Shown here piece by piece: positions 30,023-39,024 of a stretch of DNA of 64,000 nt. Positions within the stretch are counted from its first letter, which is position 1. Each line of letters opens with the position of its first letter. The notes under the pieces are model-generated. The model made no database searches, had not been told where the DNA came from, and saw only the letters and a program-made list of their open reading frames with translations. The DNA comes from Aureococcus anophagefferens (lineage: Eukaryota > Sar > Pelagophyceae > Pelagomonadales > Pelagomonadaceae). The translations under genes were made by a program, and so were the position numbers. The stretch covers positions 1,305,757 to 1,369,756 of the forward strand of contig NW_008705567.1 in NCBI RefSeq assembly GCF_000186865.1. The letters run 5' to 3'.

Positions 30023-32953
30023 CTAGCCGGACTTCTGCATGCCGGCGGCGATGCCGTTGATGCAGATGAGGAGCGCGTCGTCGAGGTCGAGCGCGTCGTC
30101 GTCCTTGGCCTCGCCGTCGTCCGCGGCGCGGATGCGGCGGAGGCACTCGACCTGGAGCACGTTGAGGACGTCGACGTAGGGGTTGCGGAGCTTGAGCGCG
30201 CGCATGAGGAGCTCGTTGCCCTCCGCGGGCGCGCCGCGGCCCGACACGGCGAGGACCTCGTCCGTCGTGTTCGCGAGCGCGCCGCGCAGCCGGTCGCCGA
30301 GCGCCGCGAGCCGCGGCTCGCCGCCGCCGACGAGCACGGCGTCGTAGTGCTTGGCGATCTCCGGCTCGAGCTTGGCGAGGAGCGTCTCGATGAGGTCCAC
30401 GTTCGTCTTGAACCAGGGCCACTCCTCGTACATGGCGCGAAGCTCCGCGCCGTCGGCCGCCGCGAAGGCGTCGCCGATGCCGAGCCAGGCCGGCAGGCCC
30501 AGGCGCGTCTGCGTCCAGGCGAAGATCCAGGGGATGGCCCGCAGGCTCTCGACGCCGCCCTTGGGGTTCCGCTTCGCGGGCCGCGAGCCGACGTTTAACG
30601 CCGCGAGCTCCAGCTCCGGCGTCGCCTTCCGGAAGTAGGGCACGAAATCCGCGTCCTCGCGCACCAGGGCCCGGTAGGCCGCGCAGGACGTCTCCGAGAG
30701 CTTCGCCATGGTCGCGCGCCACTCGGGCTTGACCGCGCGGTCCGACGCGTCGCCGAGCTTGTCCCGGAGCACGGCCGCGGAGAAGATGTCGAGCGTCCGC
30801 TCCGCGACGCGCGGCTCGCCGAAGTTGAAGGCGATCATCTCGCCCTGCTCCGTGACCCGGAAGCGGCCGTCGATCGTGTTCGGCGGGTGCGCGAGGATGG
30901 CCCGGTACGTCTCCGGGTTGCCGCCGCGACCCACCGTGCCGCCCTTGCCGTGGAAGAACGTCGCCTCGACGCCGAACTCGTCGCAGACCGCGAGCATCTT
31001 CTCCTGGCCCTCGTACTGGGCCCACCAGGCCGCCAAGCGCCCCGCGTCCTTGGCCGAGTCGGAGTAGCCCACCATGATCTCCTGCTTGCGGCCGCAGCGG
31101 TCCAGGTAGCCCGGCGACGAGAAGAGCCGCCGCAGCGACGCGGGCCCGTTGTTGAGGTCGTCGAGGGTCTCGAAGAGGGGCACGACGCGCGTGCAGTTGG
31201 ACCGGTCGCTCGCCGCGCCGGCCTCGTGGAGCAGGAGCTCGACGGCGAGCACGTCCGCGGCCGACGTCGCCTGGCTGATGACGTACGCGCCGAACGTGTC
31301 CGGCGGCGCCTCCGCGACGTAGGCGCAGGTCTTGAGCACGTCGCGGTCCACGGCGTCCTCGACGAAGTCGCCGTCCACGAGCTTCTCGAAGTCGCCGCGG
31401 CGGAGCAGCGGGCGGCCCGTCTCGAGCTCGTCCGCGAGCCACGCGATCTTCGCGTCGTCGTCGAGGGCCGCGTAGGACCCGCGGGCCCCGACGCCGGCGA
31501 AGGCGCGGAGCGCGTCGACGGCGTTGGCGTGGCGCGTCGACTCCTGGCGCACGTCCAGCGGGCAGAGCTGGAGGCCGAACGCGTTCACGCGGCGGATCGC
31601 GTCGACGAGGCGCCCGGACGCGAGCTCGCCGTAGCCCTGGGCCTCGAGGGACGCGTGCATGGCCCGGAGCGCCGCGGCGAGCTCCGTCGCGTCGAAGAGG
31701 GGCTCCGTCGCCGGCGGGTCGACCTTGGCCGTGCGGCCGACGCGGCTCGCCAAGGAATTCCGCGACGCCGTGGGCCACTCGGCCTCGTCGAGCGCGCCGT
31801 CGGCCCAGCGGATCGTCGCGCGCAGGCGGCCGATGAAGCCGTCGCAGACGGCCTTGTAGGGCTCGCGGACGGGCTCGTCGCCCGCGAAGGTCTTCGCGAG
31901 CGCGACCACGGCGTCGCTCGCGCCCGTCACCGAGAGGTCGAGGCGGAGCGCGTCGAGCTCGACGATGAGCAGGCTCGCGCCCTTGCGGCGCTGCGCGGCG
32001 ACGACGGACCGCGTCACGGCGGCGTCGACGTTCGGGTTGCCGTCGCGGTCGCCGCCCATCCACGACGCCAGAGCCACGGGCGACGCGTCGAGCGGCAGGG
32101 CGCCGCCGTGCTGCGCGAGCGTCGCGTCCAACTTCCGGAGGAACGCCGGCACGGCCTCCCAGAGCGACGTCTCGACGACGGCGAGCCCCCCGCGCGCCTC
32201 CTTCTGGGGCGACGGCTTCGCGCGGCGGAGCTCGTCGCTGCCCCACAGCGCCGACACGACGCCGCGGAGCTCCGTCTCCAGCTGCCCGACCTCGTAGGAC
32301 CCCGCCGGGAACGCGTCGAGCTGGCAGAGCAGCTCGGCGACGCGGCGGTGCTTCGCGAGGAGGGTGCGCCGGTGCACCTCCGTCGGGTGCGCCGTGAGCA
32401 CGATCTCCGTCTTCTGCGCGAGCAACGCGTCGACGACGGCCGCCGGCGCGACGCCCTCGTCTAAGAGGCCGGCGACGACGCCCGCGCAGGAGTCGCGCTT
32501 CTCCGGGAAGAGCGCGGAGCCGCCGAGGCGCTGGGTGGCGAGGTGGCGCACGCGCTGGTCCTGCTCCGCGGCGTTGGACAGCGCGAGGAAGTGCGCGAAC
32601 GCGCGCGCGACGTCTCTCAAGGCCGCCGGTTTCAGCGTCGCGACCTCCGCGGCCATGGTCGCGAAGCGGTCCGCGGCCTCGTTCTCCGCGCCCGCGTGGA
32701 GCGCGTCGCGCCAGCGCCGCGCCTGGTGCCGCAGGCGCTCGACGACGGCGACCTGCGCGGCGTCGCCGTGCTGCACCATTTGGGCGCCGAGGAGCTTGCC
32801 GAGCTTCTTGACGGACCGCGCGTAGGCGGCGCCGCCGGGGTCGAGGCGCTCCATCTCCTCGAAGCTCGACGGCAGCGTGCTCAGGGACCGCGGCGGGGAC
32901 ACCAGGGCCGCGCCGCGCGCGGTGCTCCGGAGCGCGGACCGCAGGCCGAGCAT
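30023..32953 (-). CDS. PPC: Phosphoenolpyruvate carboxylase
   Basis: 976 residues, close to the family length. It converts PEP and bicarbonate to oxaloacetate. Visible active-site blocks: LTAHPTE (catalytic His), GGDRDGNPNV, GYSDSAKDAG, FHGKGGTVGRGG and RAIPWIFAWTQTR. The bacterial/plant consensus FHGRGGT has lysine in place of the first arginine here, and the C-terminus is QKSG instead of the usual QNTG. The N-terminus (MLGLRSALRSTARGAALV) is Arg/Ser/Leu-rich and lacks acidic residues, suggesting a mitochondrial presequence. The plant-type N-terminal regulatory phosphoserine motif is not visible. The coding region is a single exon. Confidence 0.98.
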   Translation of the reverse strand: MLGLRSALRSTARGAALVSPPRSLSTLPSSFEEMERLDPGGAAYARSVKKLGKLLGAQMVQHGDAAQVAVVERLRHQARRWRDALHAGAENEAADRFATMAAEVATLKPAALRDVARAFAHFLALSNAAEQDQRVRHLATQRLGGSALFPEKRDSCAGVVAGLLDEGVAPAAVVDALLAQKTEIVLTAHPTEVHRRTLLAKHRRVAELLCQLDAFPAGSYEVGQLETELRGVVSALWGSDELRRAKPSPQKEARGGLAVVETSLWEAVPAFLRKLDATLAQHGGALPLDASPVALASWMGGDRDGNPNVDAAVTRSVVAAQRRKGASLLIVELDALRLDLSVTGASDAVVALAKTFAGDEPVREPYKAVCDGFIGRLRATIRWADGALDEAEWPTASRNSLASRVGRTAKVDPPATEPLFDATELAAALRAMHASLEAQGYGELASGRLVDAIRRVNAFGLQLCPLDVRQESTRHANAVDALRAFAGVGARGSYAALDDDAKIAWLADELETGRPLLRRGDFEKLVDGDFVEDAVDRDVLKTCAYVAEAPPDTFGAYVISQATSAADVLAVELLLHEAGAASDRSNCTRVVPLFETLDDLNNGPASLRRLFSSPGYLDRCGRKQEIMVGYSDSAKDAGRLAAWWAQYEGQEKMLAVCDEFGVEATFFHGKGGTVGRGGNPETYRAILAHPPNTIDGRFRVTEQGEMIAFNFGEPRVAERTLDIFSAAVLRDKLGDASDRAVKPEWRATMAKLSETSCAAYRALVREDADFVPYFRKATPELELAALNVGSRPAKRNPKGGVESLRAIPWIFAWTQTRLGLPAWLGIGDAFAAADGAELRAMYEEWPWFKTNVDLIETLLAKLEPEIAKHYDAVLVGGGEPRLAALGDRLRGALANTTDEVLAVSGRGAPAEGNELLMRALKLRNPYVDVLNVLQVECLRRIRAADDGEAKDDDALDLDDALLICINGIAAGMQKSG

Positions 32954-33327
32954 GCTTTTTCTCTGGTCTTTTTAGGACTGGACGAGCGCTTCTGAGTGAT
33001 GACCGCGGCCGCCTCGCGTGCGCGGGGCGCGTGTGGTAGGTGCTGCTTTGCTGCCGAGCGGCGCTTTGCTGCCTGGCGCGGCTGTGTTTCGCGGCGCCGC
33101 GGCAGGTCCAAGGACGGGATTGTCAATTCCCGGTGCCGCGCTGGCCTTGCGGCATCATCGCTGAGACATGTGGTGTTGCAGTCGATGCTGAGGCTATTGC
33201 CGTCAACAAATTCTAAACAAATTCCCCGACTCCATTGCTGGCTTCTATGGGATGATCTGAGATGATGGGGAGAAGCCAGCGAAGCGGGGGTGTGGGAACG
33301 CTGCCCCTGATCGGGACGAGCCAGCGC
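32954..33327. other. Divergent intergenic spacer
   Basis: 374 bases between the PEPC start and the FG-GAP gene fragment. It is less GC-rich than the genes, particularly at 33110-33260. No terminal inverted repeats, tandem repeats or conserved ORF were recognised; presumably it holds the promoters of both genes. Confidence 0.6.
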
Positions 33328-33733
33328 ATGCGGGCCCTCGCCGTCCTCGCGCTCCTGTCGCGGGCCTACGCGTCGGACGCGGCCTGCGGCAGCGTGTCCT
33401 TCAGCGAGCGCATCATCACGACGCTCGTCAACGGGGCCAACTCCGTCTTCGCCGTCGACGTCGACGTCGACGGCGACGTCGACGTGCTGGCGAGCTCCGC
33501 CAACGACAACTTCGTCGCGTGGTACGAGAACGACGGCGCCGAGGGCTTCTCGCGGCGGGTGATCACGTGGGCGTCCGACCGCTCGGCCTTCGCCGTCGAC
33601 CTCGACGGCGACGGCGACGTCGACGCGCTGGCCGGGTCCCACGAGAGCGACACGGTCGCCTGGTACGAGAACGACGGGGTCCAGTCACTGGCAGTACGAG
33701 GTCGCCCGCGCGGGGAGCGTCGGCGCGTTCTAA
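33328..33733 (+). pseudogene. Truncated FG-GAP/VCBS-repeat protein fragment
   Basis: A signal peptide (MRALAVLALLSRAYA) and two successive FG-GAP/VCBS-like units are visible: AVDVDVDGDVDVLASS ... WYENDG and AVDLDGDGDVDALAGS ... WYENDG, each with the D-x-D-x-D-G calcium-binding pattern. Proteins of this kind are normally secreted and much longer. After the second unit the frame shifts: a different frame reads HWQYEVARAG and stops at 33731. It is therefore either a decayed remnant or a collapsed repeat array in the assembly. Confidence 0.55.
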
Positions 33734-33798
33734 CGCGCGAAGTACTCGGGAGGGCCCACCGCGGGGCGCGCGGCGCTTCGTGCTCACTTATGCCCCCG

Positions 33799-34164
33799 TC
33801 ACGACGGCGCGGCGGGCGCGGTGCCGTCCTCGCTGAGGTTCTGGAACCACGAGTCCGCGGACCAGACGGGCTTCGACGAGCCGAGCTTGTGCGTGAGCGC
33901 CTTGGCGACGTTGACGCGGAGCACGCGGCCGAAGAGCTCGGCGCCGTCCATGTTGAAGCGCGCCTCGTCGGCGTCGGGCTCGAGCTCGAACTCGACGAAC
34001 GCGAAGCCGCGGTTGCCGTCGGACGTCTTCGACGCGTGGTCCTTGGGGATGTTGACCTCGACGAGCTCGCCGAAGGGGATGAAGGCCGCGTGGAGGATCT
34101 CCTCCGTGACCTCCTCCGTGAGGCCGCCGACGTAGAGGATGCGCTTGTTCTGCTGCGGCGCCAT
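33799..34164 (-). CDS. RRM protein of the cyclophilin-E (PPIE) type
   Basis: 121 residues from MAPQQNKR. One RRM: RNP2 ILYVGGL and RNP1 RGFAFVEFE, followed by ELFGRVLRVNVAKA and the sequence GSSKPVWSADSWFQNL. That last block matches the region directly after the RRM in PPIE/CYP33 proteins, here without the isomerase domain. It is likely a spliceosome-associated or chromatin-linked RNA-binding protein (family inference). The longer reading frame upstream of this ATG is Arg-rich and not chosen. Confidence 0.85.
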   Translation of the reverse strand: MAPQQNKRILYVGGLTEEVTEEILHAAFIPFGELVEVNIPKDHASKTSDGNRGFAFVEFELEPDADEARFNMDGAELFGRVLRVNVAKALTHKLGSSKPVWSADSWFQNLSEDGTAPAAPS

Positions 34165-34648
34165 GGCGAGGCGTCGGCGCGCGGTCGGCGCGCGGGGAAC
34201 ACGGGCGGCGAGCGGCGGCGCGTCGCGCGCGCGGCCTTCGCGTCGCGTGCGGGCGGTGTCGCGAGCGCGAGACGCAAGCACCCGGGTGCGTCGCAGGCAC
34301 GACGAGGCGCGAGGCGGAAGTCGCTGTGCAGGCGAGCAGCTCGAGCGTCGAGGCGGAGTTAGTTGAAGATCTGTTGAAGCGCATTGAAGCGCACGGCACC
34401 GTCGGTTGCAGCATCCGGTCCAACGTCGAGCGAATACCGAGCACCACAGCCACAGGCTGCCCTCTGAGAGCTCCTCCGGGGTCGGAAGACGGCGGCGGCC
34501 CCGTTCCGCGGAGTTCCGGGGCGGCGGACGCGGTCGCGGCCCGGAAGACTCGCCGCCCCGGCGCCGCGCGCAGGAACCGCCGCGGCCCCGGCGGTCGCCG
34601 CGGCTGCCGCCGCCTCACCGGGCAGCCCCGTCCGAGGCTCCTCGCGCC
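34165..34648. other. Divergent spacer between RRM gene and MLLE/RRM gene
   Basis: 484 bases between two start codons. The part from 34406 is open in frame with the downstream gene and codes for Arg/Pro/Ser-rich sequence, but it has no in-frame ATG. It could be 5' UTR, or coding if an upstream exon exists. No repeats or other signals were recognised. Confidence 0.55.
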
Positions 34649-37600
34649 ATGGCGGCGCCGGCGGCGCCTCCGCAGGAGTGGGTGCCCGGCTACGACGGTC
34701 CCGACAATCCGAGCGGCCCCTTCCTCCTCGAGCTGAACCCGGGGCCCGAGCCGAGCCGCGACCGGCTCAGCGGCTACGTGCCCGACCCCGCGGCGTTCCG
34801 CGCGTGGTACGAGACGGAGATGTGCGGCCTCCACGCGCTCAACGTCGACAACGCGCGCCAGGTGGCCGTGCTGTGCTTCCCGACGCGCAACGCGCGCGAC
34901 GTCGTCGAGCTCATGGCGCGCCACGCGGTGCCGCTGCCCGACGGCCGCGTCGCGGTCCTCACGATCCGGAGCTGCCCGGGCAGCAAGCCCATCGCCCTCG
35001 CCGAGTGGGAGGACGTCGGCAGCGACGTCGACGCCCACACCATGGCGTCGAGCCTCATGTCCTACTTCTCGACCATGTTCAAGCCCGCGGCCGTCGACGT
35101 CGCCGCGCCGGCCGCCGCGGAGACCGGCGGCGGCGACCCGCCCCCGGCGCCCGCGCCGACCGGCGAGGACAAGAACGCGCTCGGCGCGCGGCTCTACCCG
35201 CTCATCGAGCTCAGCCAGCCCGAGCTCGCGGGCAAGCTCACGGGCATGTTCCTCGAGATGTCCGAGGCCGACCTCGTCCGCCTCTTGGAGTCGCCCGCGC
35301 TCCTCGACGCGAAGGTCGCGGAGGCCGTCGCGACCCTCGAGGCCCACGGCATCACGCGGGCCAACGCCGCGTCGCCGCCCGCGTCGCCCGGCGCGCCGCC
35401 CGACCCGCCGCCGTCGAAGCGGGCCATGATCCGGCGCCTCATGTCGGAGTCGCGCGTGAAATGCACGTTGGCGTTCGACCACTGGCAGGTCCGCGACGCG
35501 GTGTCCCACCTCTGCTACCTCGCGGGCCCGCGGAGCGACGACGGCCGCGGCGACCGCTGGCTCGTGCGCAAGCTCCCGAAGCGCGGCAACGGCCAGGACG
35601 CGGGCCGCACGAAGCGCGGCGCGGGCGCGTTTCTCGGCGGCATCGCGGACCTCGACGGCGACCGCGTGCTCAAGTTCTTCGCCGACGAGCTCTGCGCCGT
35701 CGAGGGCGTCACGGCCGTCGACGCCCACACGGCCGTGGCCCAGTTCAAGCTCGAGGCGGGCTGCAAATGCCTGCGGCACCAGCCGCTCCACCTGCTCTTC
35801 ACCGCCGACGGCCGGCTCTTCGCGTTCGAGGTGCTCGACCCGGGCGTCGTCAAGAACCAGCACCGCAACGATTTGTACGTGCGCTGGGCGACGCCGACGC
35901 CCACGGACGAGAAGGCCGCGCGCCTCGAGGCGTTGGCGGACTACCTGGCGCACTACACGGCCGCGACGCGGCTCCAGACGTGCGGCCGGCCGGGCCGGCG
36001 CGTCAAGGCCGCCAAGCCCGAGTACGGCTTCCTCCTCTTCGGCAACGCCGTCGCGCGCGACGCCGTCTTGGAGCTGGGCAACGTGCGCGTCGACGGCCGC
36101 ACGCTCCACGTGCGGCCCCGCACCTACAGCGGCGACGCCGCGGCGCCGCGGCGCCAGAACAACGGCTACTACGCGCCGAAACAGCAGCCCTACGTCGACG
36201 CGTACGGCTACGCCTACCACCAGCCCTACTACCACCAGCCCCGCAAGCCCCGCTACCACCAGAATTACCAGAACCACCCGCAGCACCCCTACCCGAACCC
36301 CTACGGCTACCAGCACGCGCCGCGGTACCACCGCCACGAGCCGCCGCCGCCGCCGGTTGACCCGCCGTCGCCGGCCTACAGCGACGAGCCGCCGTCGCCC
36401 GGCGTCGCCAACGGCCACGACTACACCGTCGAGGAGCCGCCGAGCCCCATGGTCGCGCTGCCGACGACGGGCCGCGGCTACTTCGTGTCGTCCGAGGGCC
36501 CCGCGGCGGACGTCTACGGCGCGGAGACGACGGCCTGCGACGCCTCGGGGGCGCCGCCGGCGGCGCCGCCGGGGTGCTACAAGGCGACCATGGCCGCCTG
36601 CCCGCCGCCGGGGAGCGACGAGCTCAGCGGCTTCGTGCCGAGCGGCTCCGCGTTCTCGGCGTGGTACGAGGCCGAGATGTGCGGCCTCCACGCGCTCCAC
36701 ATCGACCGGAGCCGCAAGACGGCCGTGCTGTGCTTCCCGACGCGCCTCGCGCGCGAGGTCGTCGAGCGCATGACGCGCCACGACGTGCCCCTCCCGGACG
36801 GCTCGTCCGTGGCTTTGACCGTGCGGTCCTGCCCGGGAAGGAAGCCGACGGCCGTCGCGGAGTGGGCCGGCGACTCCGAGCTCGACGCGGGGACCATGGC
36901 CAAGGCCTTGATGCACTACTTCTCGCGGTGCCTGCGGCCGACGTCCGTGACCGTGGACCTCGGCGAGGAGCCGGCCTACGAGACGCGGACGGTGCCCGGC
37001 AAGGACCTCAACGACGACTTCGCCAACTCCGCGAGCGACGGCGACGAGCCCGGGTGCGGCGGCGACGGCCTCAGCGCCGAGGACCGCGAGACGCTGGGGG
37101 CGCGCCTGTTCCCCCTGGTGGAGCTGAGCCAGCCGGACCTCGCGGACAAGCTCACGTCTAAGTTCCTCGACTCGCACTCCAAGGACGAGCTCCTCAAGCT
37201 CCTGGAGTCGCCCGTGGCGCTGGACGACAAGGTCGCCGAGGCCGTCGCGAATCTAGACAACGGCGAGGCGAGCAGCGCCGGGTCGACGGCGCCGACGCCC
37301 GACGCGCCGCAAACCAACGGGTCCACGGAGAAGCGGCGCAAGCCCGGCGGGAAAGTCGTCGGCGAGATCGAGTTCGCGTCCTTGGAGGCGCGCGACGCGG
37401 TCGTGCTGCTGGGCTACCTCAACGGGCCCAAGGGCCCCGACGGCCGCGGCGACCGCTGGATGCTCCGGCGGCCCCCGGGCGAGGCCCTGCCGGCGACGGC
37501 CGACGAGTTCGTCAAGCGCGCGGAGTCGAAGAGCCGCGCGCGCGGCGTGTCCGCGCAGCTCCAGGTCTGGCTCGGGGGCATCGCCGCCGTGGGCACGAAG

Positions 37601-38908
37601 CGCATCCTGCCCTTCCTGGCCAAGGAGCTCTGCGCCCTGGAGGCGCTCAAGGCCGTCGACGACCGCACGGCGAAGGCGACGTTCGAGCTCGAGGCGGGCC
37701 GCGCGTGCGTCGCGCGCCAGGCGCAGCACCTCCTCTTCACGGCGGAGTCGCGGCTACTGGCCTTCGAGGTGCTCGGCGGGTCGCGGCTCCGCGGCGCCCT
37801 GCGCGCCGACGGCGCGTCGGCGCCGCGGCCGCGCGACGTCTACGTCCGCTGGGCGACGGCGACGCCGCCCGGCGAGTCCGAGAGCCGCCTCGCGACGCTC
37901 CGCGAGTACCTGGGCTCCTACACGACGGCGGCGCGGCTCCACGCGTCCGTGCCCAAGGGCGTCCAGCCCGAGTACGGCTTCCTCAGCTTCTCGAGTGGCG
38001 TCGCGCGCGACGCGGTGCTGTCGCTCGGCGGCGTCCGCATCGACGGCCACCACGTCCACGTGCGGCCCGTGCAGCACGCGCCGGGCACGGTGCCCGCGTC
38101 CGTGCCCGCGCGCAAGCTGAGCGGGCGGGCCGACCTCGCGGACCCCGCGCGCGTGGCCCTCGCGAACGCGCGCGCGTCGCGCGAGCGCGCGCCGGGCGAC
38201 CGCCAGCCCGGGTCGCCGCGGAAGCTGCCCTACACCTACGTCATCGCCGAGCCCGACTCGCCCGTCGTGCCCCTGCCGACCATGCCGCGCCACTCGCCGC
38301 GGCGCGGCCAGGCCGGGGGCGGGTCCTACGTCGACAGCTGGTGGCGGCCGCGCGACCGTTCCGACTCCGCGTCGACGGTCGCGTCGTCGCCGTCCTTCGA
38401 CGAGCCGTCCAGCCCCGCGCGGCGGCCGTCGAACGGCGCCCAGGCCGCCGCCGCGGCGTCGGCGGCGGCCGCGGCGCTCCGCGGCGGCCCGGGCAGCCCG
38501 AAGCCCGGCTGCGAGTCGCTCCCGCTGCCCGCGCCCATCATCATCACGGCCGGCGGCACCGCCGCGTCGGCCCAGGAGTCGACGATCCTCCAGCAGCTCG
38601 CCAACTTTGGGGACGTGCTCCGCGAGGAGCGCCGCCGCCACGACGAGGACCGCGCGCGCGTCGTCGCGACGATGTCGCTCCAGCTCGACGAGCTCCGGGC
38701 GCAGGTCCGCGCCGCGGCGCAGCCCGACGTGAAATCCATCGTCGCCGCGTTGAAGGAGGCTCTAGCCGAGGAGGCGAGCGGCGACGCGGACCGGGCCGCG
38801 CTCCTCGAGTCGGCGATCCCCAAGGTCGTCGCCGCGCACGTCGCCGCGGCCAACGGCAACGGAACATCGGACCCGTCCACCTATGTCGACCAGACCCCGG
38901 CGACGTGA
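34649..38908 (+). CDS. Tandemly duplicated RRM-like/MLLE (PABP C-terminal) protein
   Basis: 1419 residues in one exon. The protein repeats one unit twice. Each unit has an RRM-like block A (LSGYVPDPAAFRAWYETEMC; LSGFVPSGSAFSAWYEAEMC), then an MLLE/PABC peptide-binding domain (residues about 180-235: GARLYPLIELSQPELAGKLT, LLESPALLDAKVAEAVATLE; again about 815-870), an RRM-like block B (FLGGIADLDGDRVLKFFADE; WLGGIAAVGTKRILPFLAKE) and a C-terminal RRM (LYVRWATPTP, YGFLLFGNAVARDAVLELG; VYVRWATATP, YGFLSFSSGVARDAVLSLG). A Tyr/His/Pro-rich linker separates the units; the C-terminus is a coiled coil. MLLE domains bind PAM2 peptides, so an mRNP scaffold is likely (inference). The gene at 40310 carries a third copy of the unit. 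Confidence 0.87.
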   Translation: MAAPAAPPQEWVPGYDGPDNPSGPFLLELNPGPEPSRDRLSGYVPDPAAFRAWYETEMCGLHALNVDNARQVAVLCFPTRNARDVVELMARHAVPLPDGRVAVLTIRSCPGSKPIALAEWEDVGSDVDAHTMASSLMSYFSTMFKPAAVDVAAPAAAETGGGDPPPAPAPTGEDKNALGARLYPLIELSQPELAGKLTGMFLEMSEADLVRLLESPALLDAKVAEAVATLEAHGITRANAASPPASPGAPPDPPPSKRAMIRRLMSESRVKCTLAFDHWQVRDAVSHLCYLAGPRSDDGRGDRWLVRKLPKRGNGQDAGRTKRGAGAFLGGIADLDGDRVLKFFADELCAVEGVTAVDAHTAVAQFKLEAGCKCLRHQPLHLLFTADGRLFAFEVLDPGVVKNQHRNDLYVRWATPTPTDEKAARLEALADYLAHYTAATRLQTCGRPGRRVKAAKPEYGFLLFGNAVARDAVLELGNVRVDGRTLHVRPRTYSGDAAAPRRQNNGYYAPKQQPYVDAYGYAYHQPYYHQPRKPRYHQNYQNHPQHPYPNPYGYQHAPRYHRHEPPPPPVDPPSPAYSDEPPSPGVANGHDYTVEEPPSPMVALPTTGRGYFVSSEGPAADVYGAETTACDASGAPPAAPPGCYKATMAACPPPGSDELSGFVPSGSAFSAWYEAEMCGLHALHIDRSRKTAVLCFPTRLAREVVERMTRHDVPLPDGSSVALTVRSCPGRKPTAVAEWAGDSELDAGTMAKALMHYFSRCLRPTSVTVDLGEEPAYETRTVPGKDLNDDFANSASDGDEPGCGGDGLSAEDRETLGARLFPLVELSQPDLADKLTSKFLDSHSKDELLKLLESPVALDDKVAEAVANLDNGEASSAGSTAPTPDAPQTNGSTEKRRKPGGKVVGEIEFASLEARDAVVLLGYLNGPKGPDGRGDRWMLRRPPGEALPATADEFVKRAESKSRARGVSAQLQVWLGGIAAVGTKRILPFLAKELCALEALKAVDDRTAKATFELEAGRACVARQAQHLLFTAESRLLAFEVLGGSRLRGALRADGASAPRPRDVYVRWATATPPGESESRLATLREYLGSYTTAARLHASVPKGVQPEYGFLSFSSGVARDAVLSLGGVRIDGHHVHVRPVQHAPGTVPASVPARKLSGRADLADPARVALANARASRERAPGDRQPGSPRKLPYTYVIAEPDSPVVPLPTMPRHSPRRGQAGGGSYVDSWWRPRDRSDSASTVASSPSFDEPSSPARRPSNGAQAAAAASAAAAALRGGPGSPKPGCESLPLPAPIIITAGGTAASAQESTILQQLANFGDVLREERRRHDEDRARVVATMSLQLDELRAQVRAAAQPDVKSIVAALKEALAEEASGDADRAALLESAIPKVVAAHVAAANGNGTSDPSTYVDQTPAT

Positions 38909-39024
38909 GACGGGCCGCAATTCGGGGGCGGTGCCACCCCCCCCTCTCCCCCGCCCGCGAGTATGGGCCCACATCGACCTAGCGCGCGAACCCGGGGACG
39001 GCGCGTTAGGGCGCGGACCCGGTG

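Noticed and set aside
33738..34362. Continuation of the FG-GAP frame as a 366-residue protein
   Set aside because: Beyond 33690 the frame is the antisense of the PPIE-type RRM gene and loses FG-GAP character.
34406..34648. N-terminal extension of the tandem MLLE/RRM protein
   Set aside because: In frame but lacks an ATG and is Arg/Pro low complexity; the first ATG at 34649 immediately precedes well-formed sequence.
33788..37177. 1129-residue minus-strand frame
   Set aside because: Antisense shadow of the tandem MLLE/RRM gene; Arg/Val/Ala-rich with no recognisable domain.
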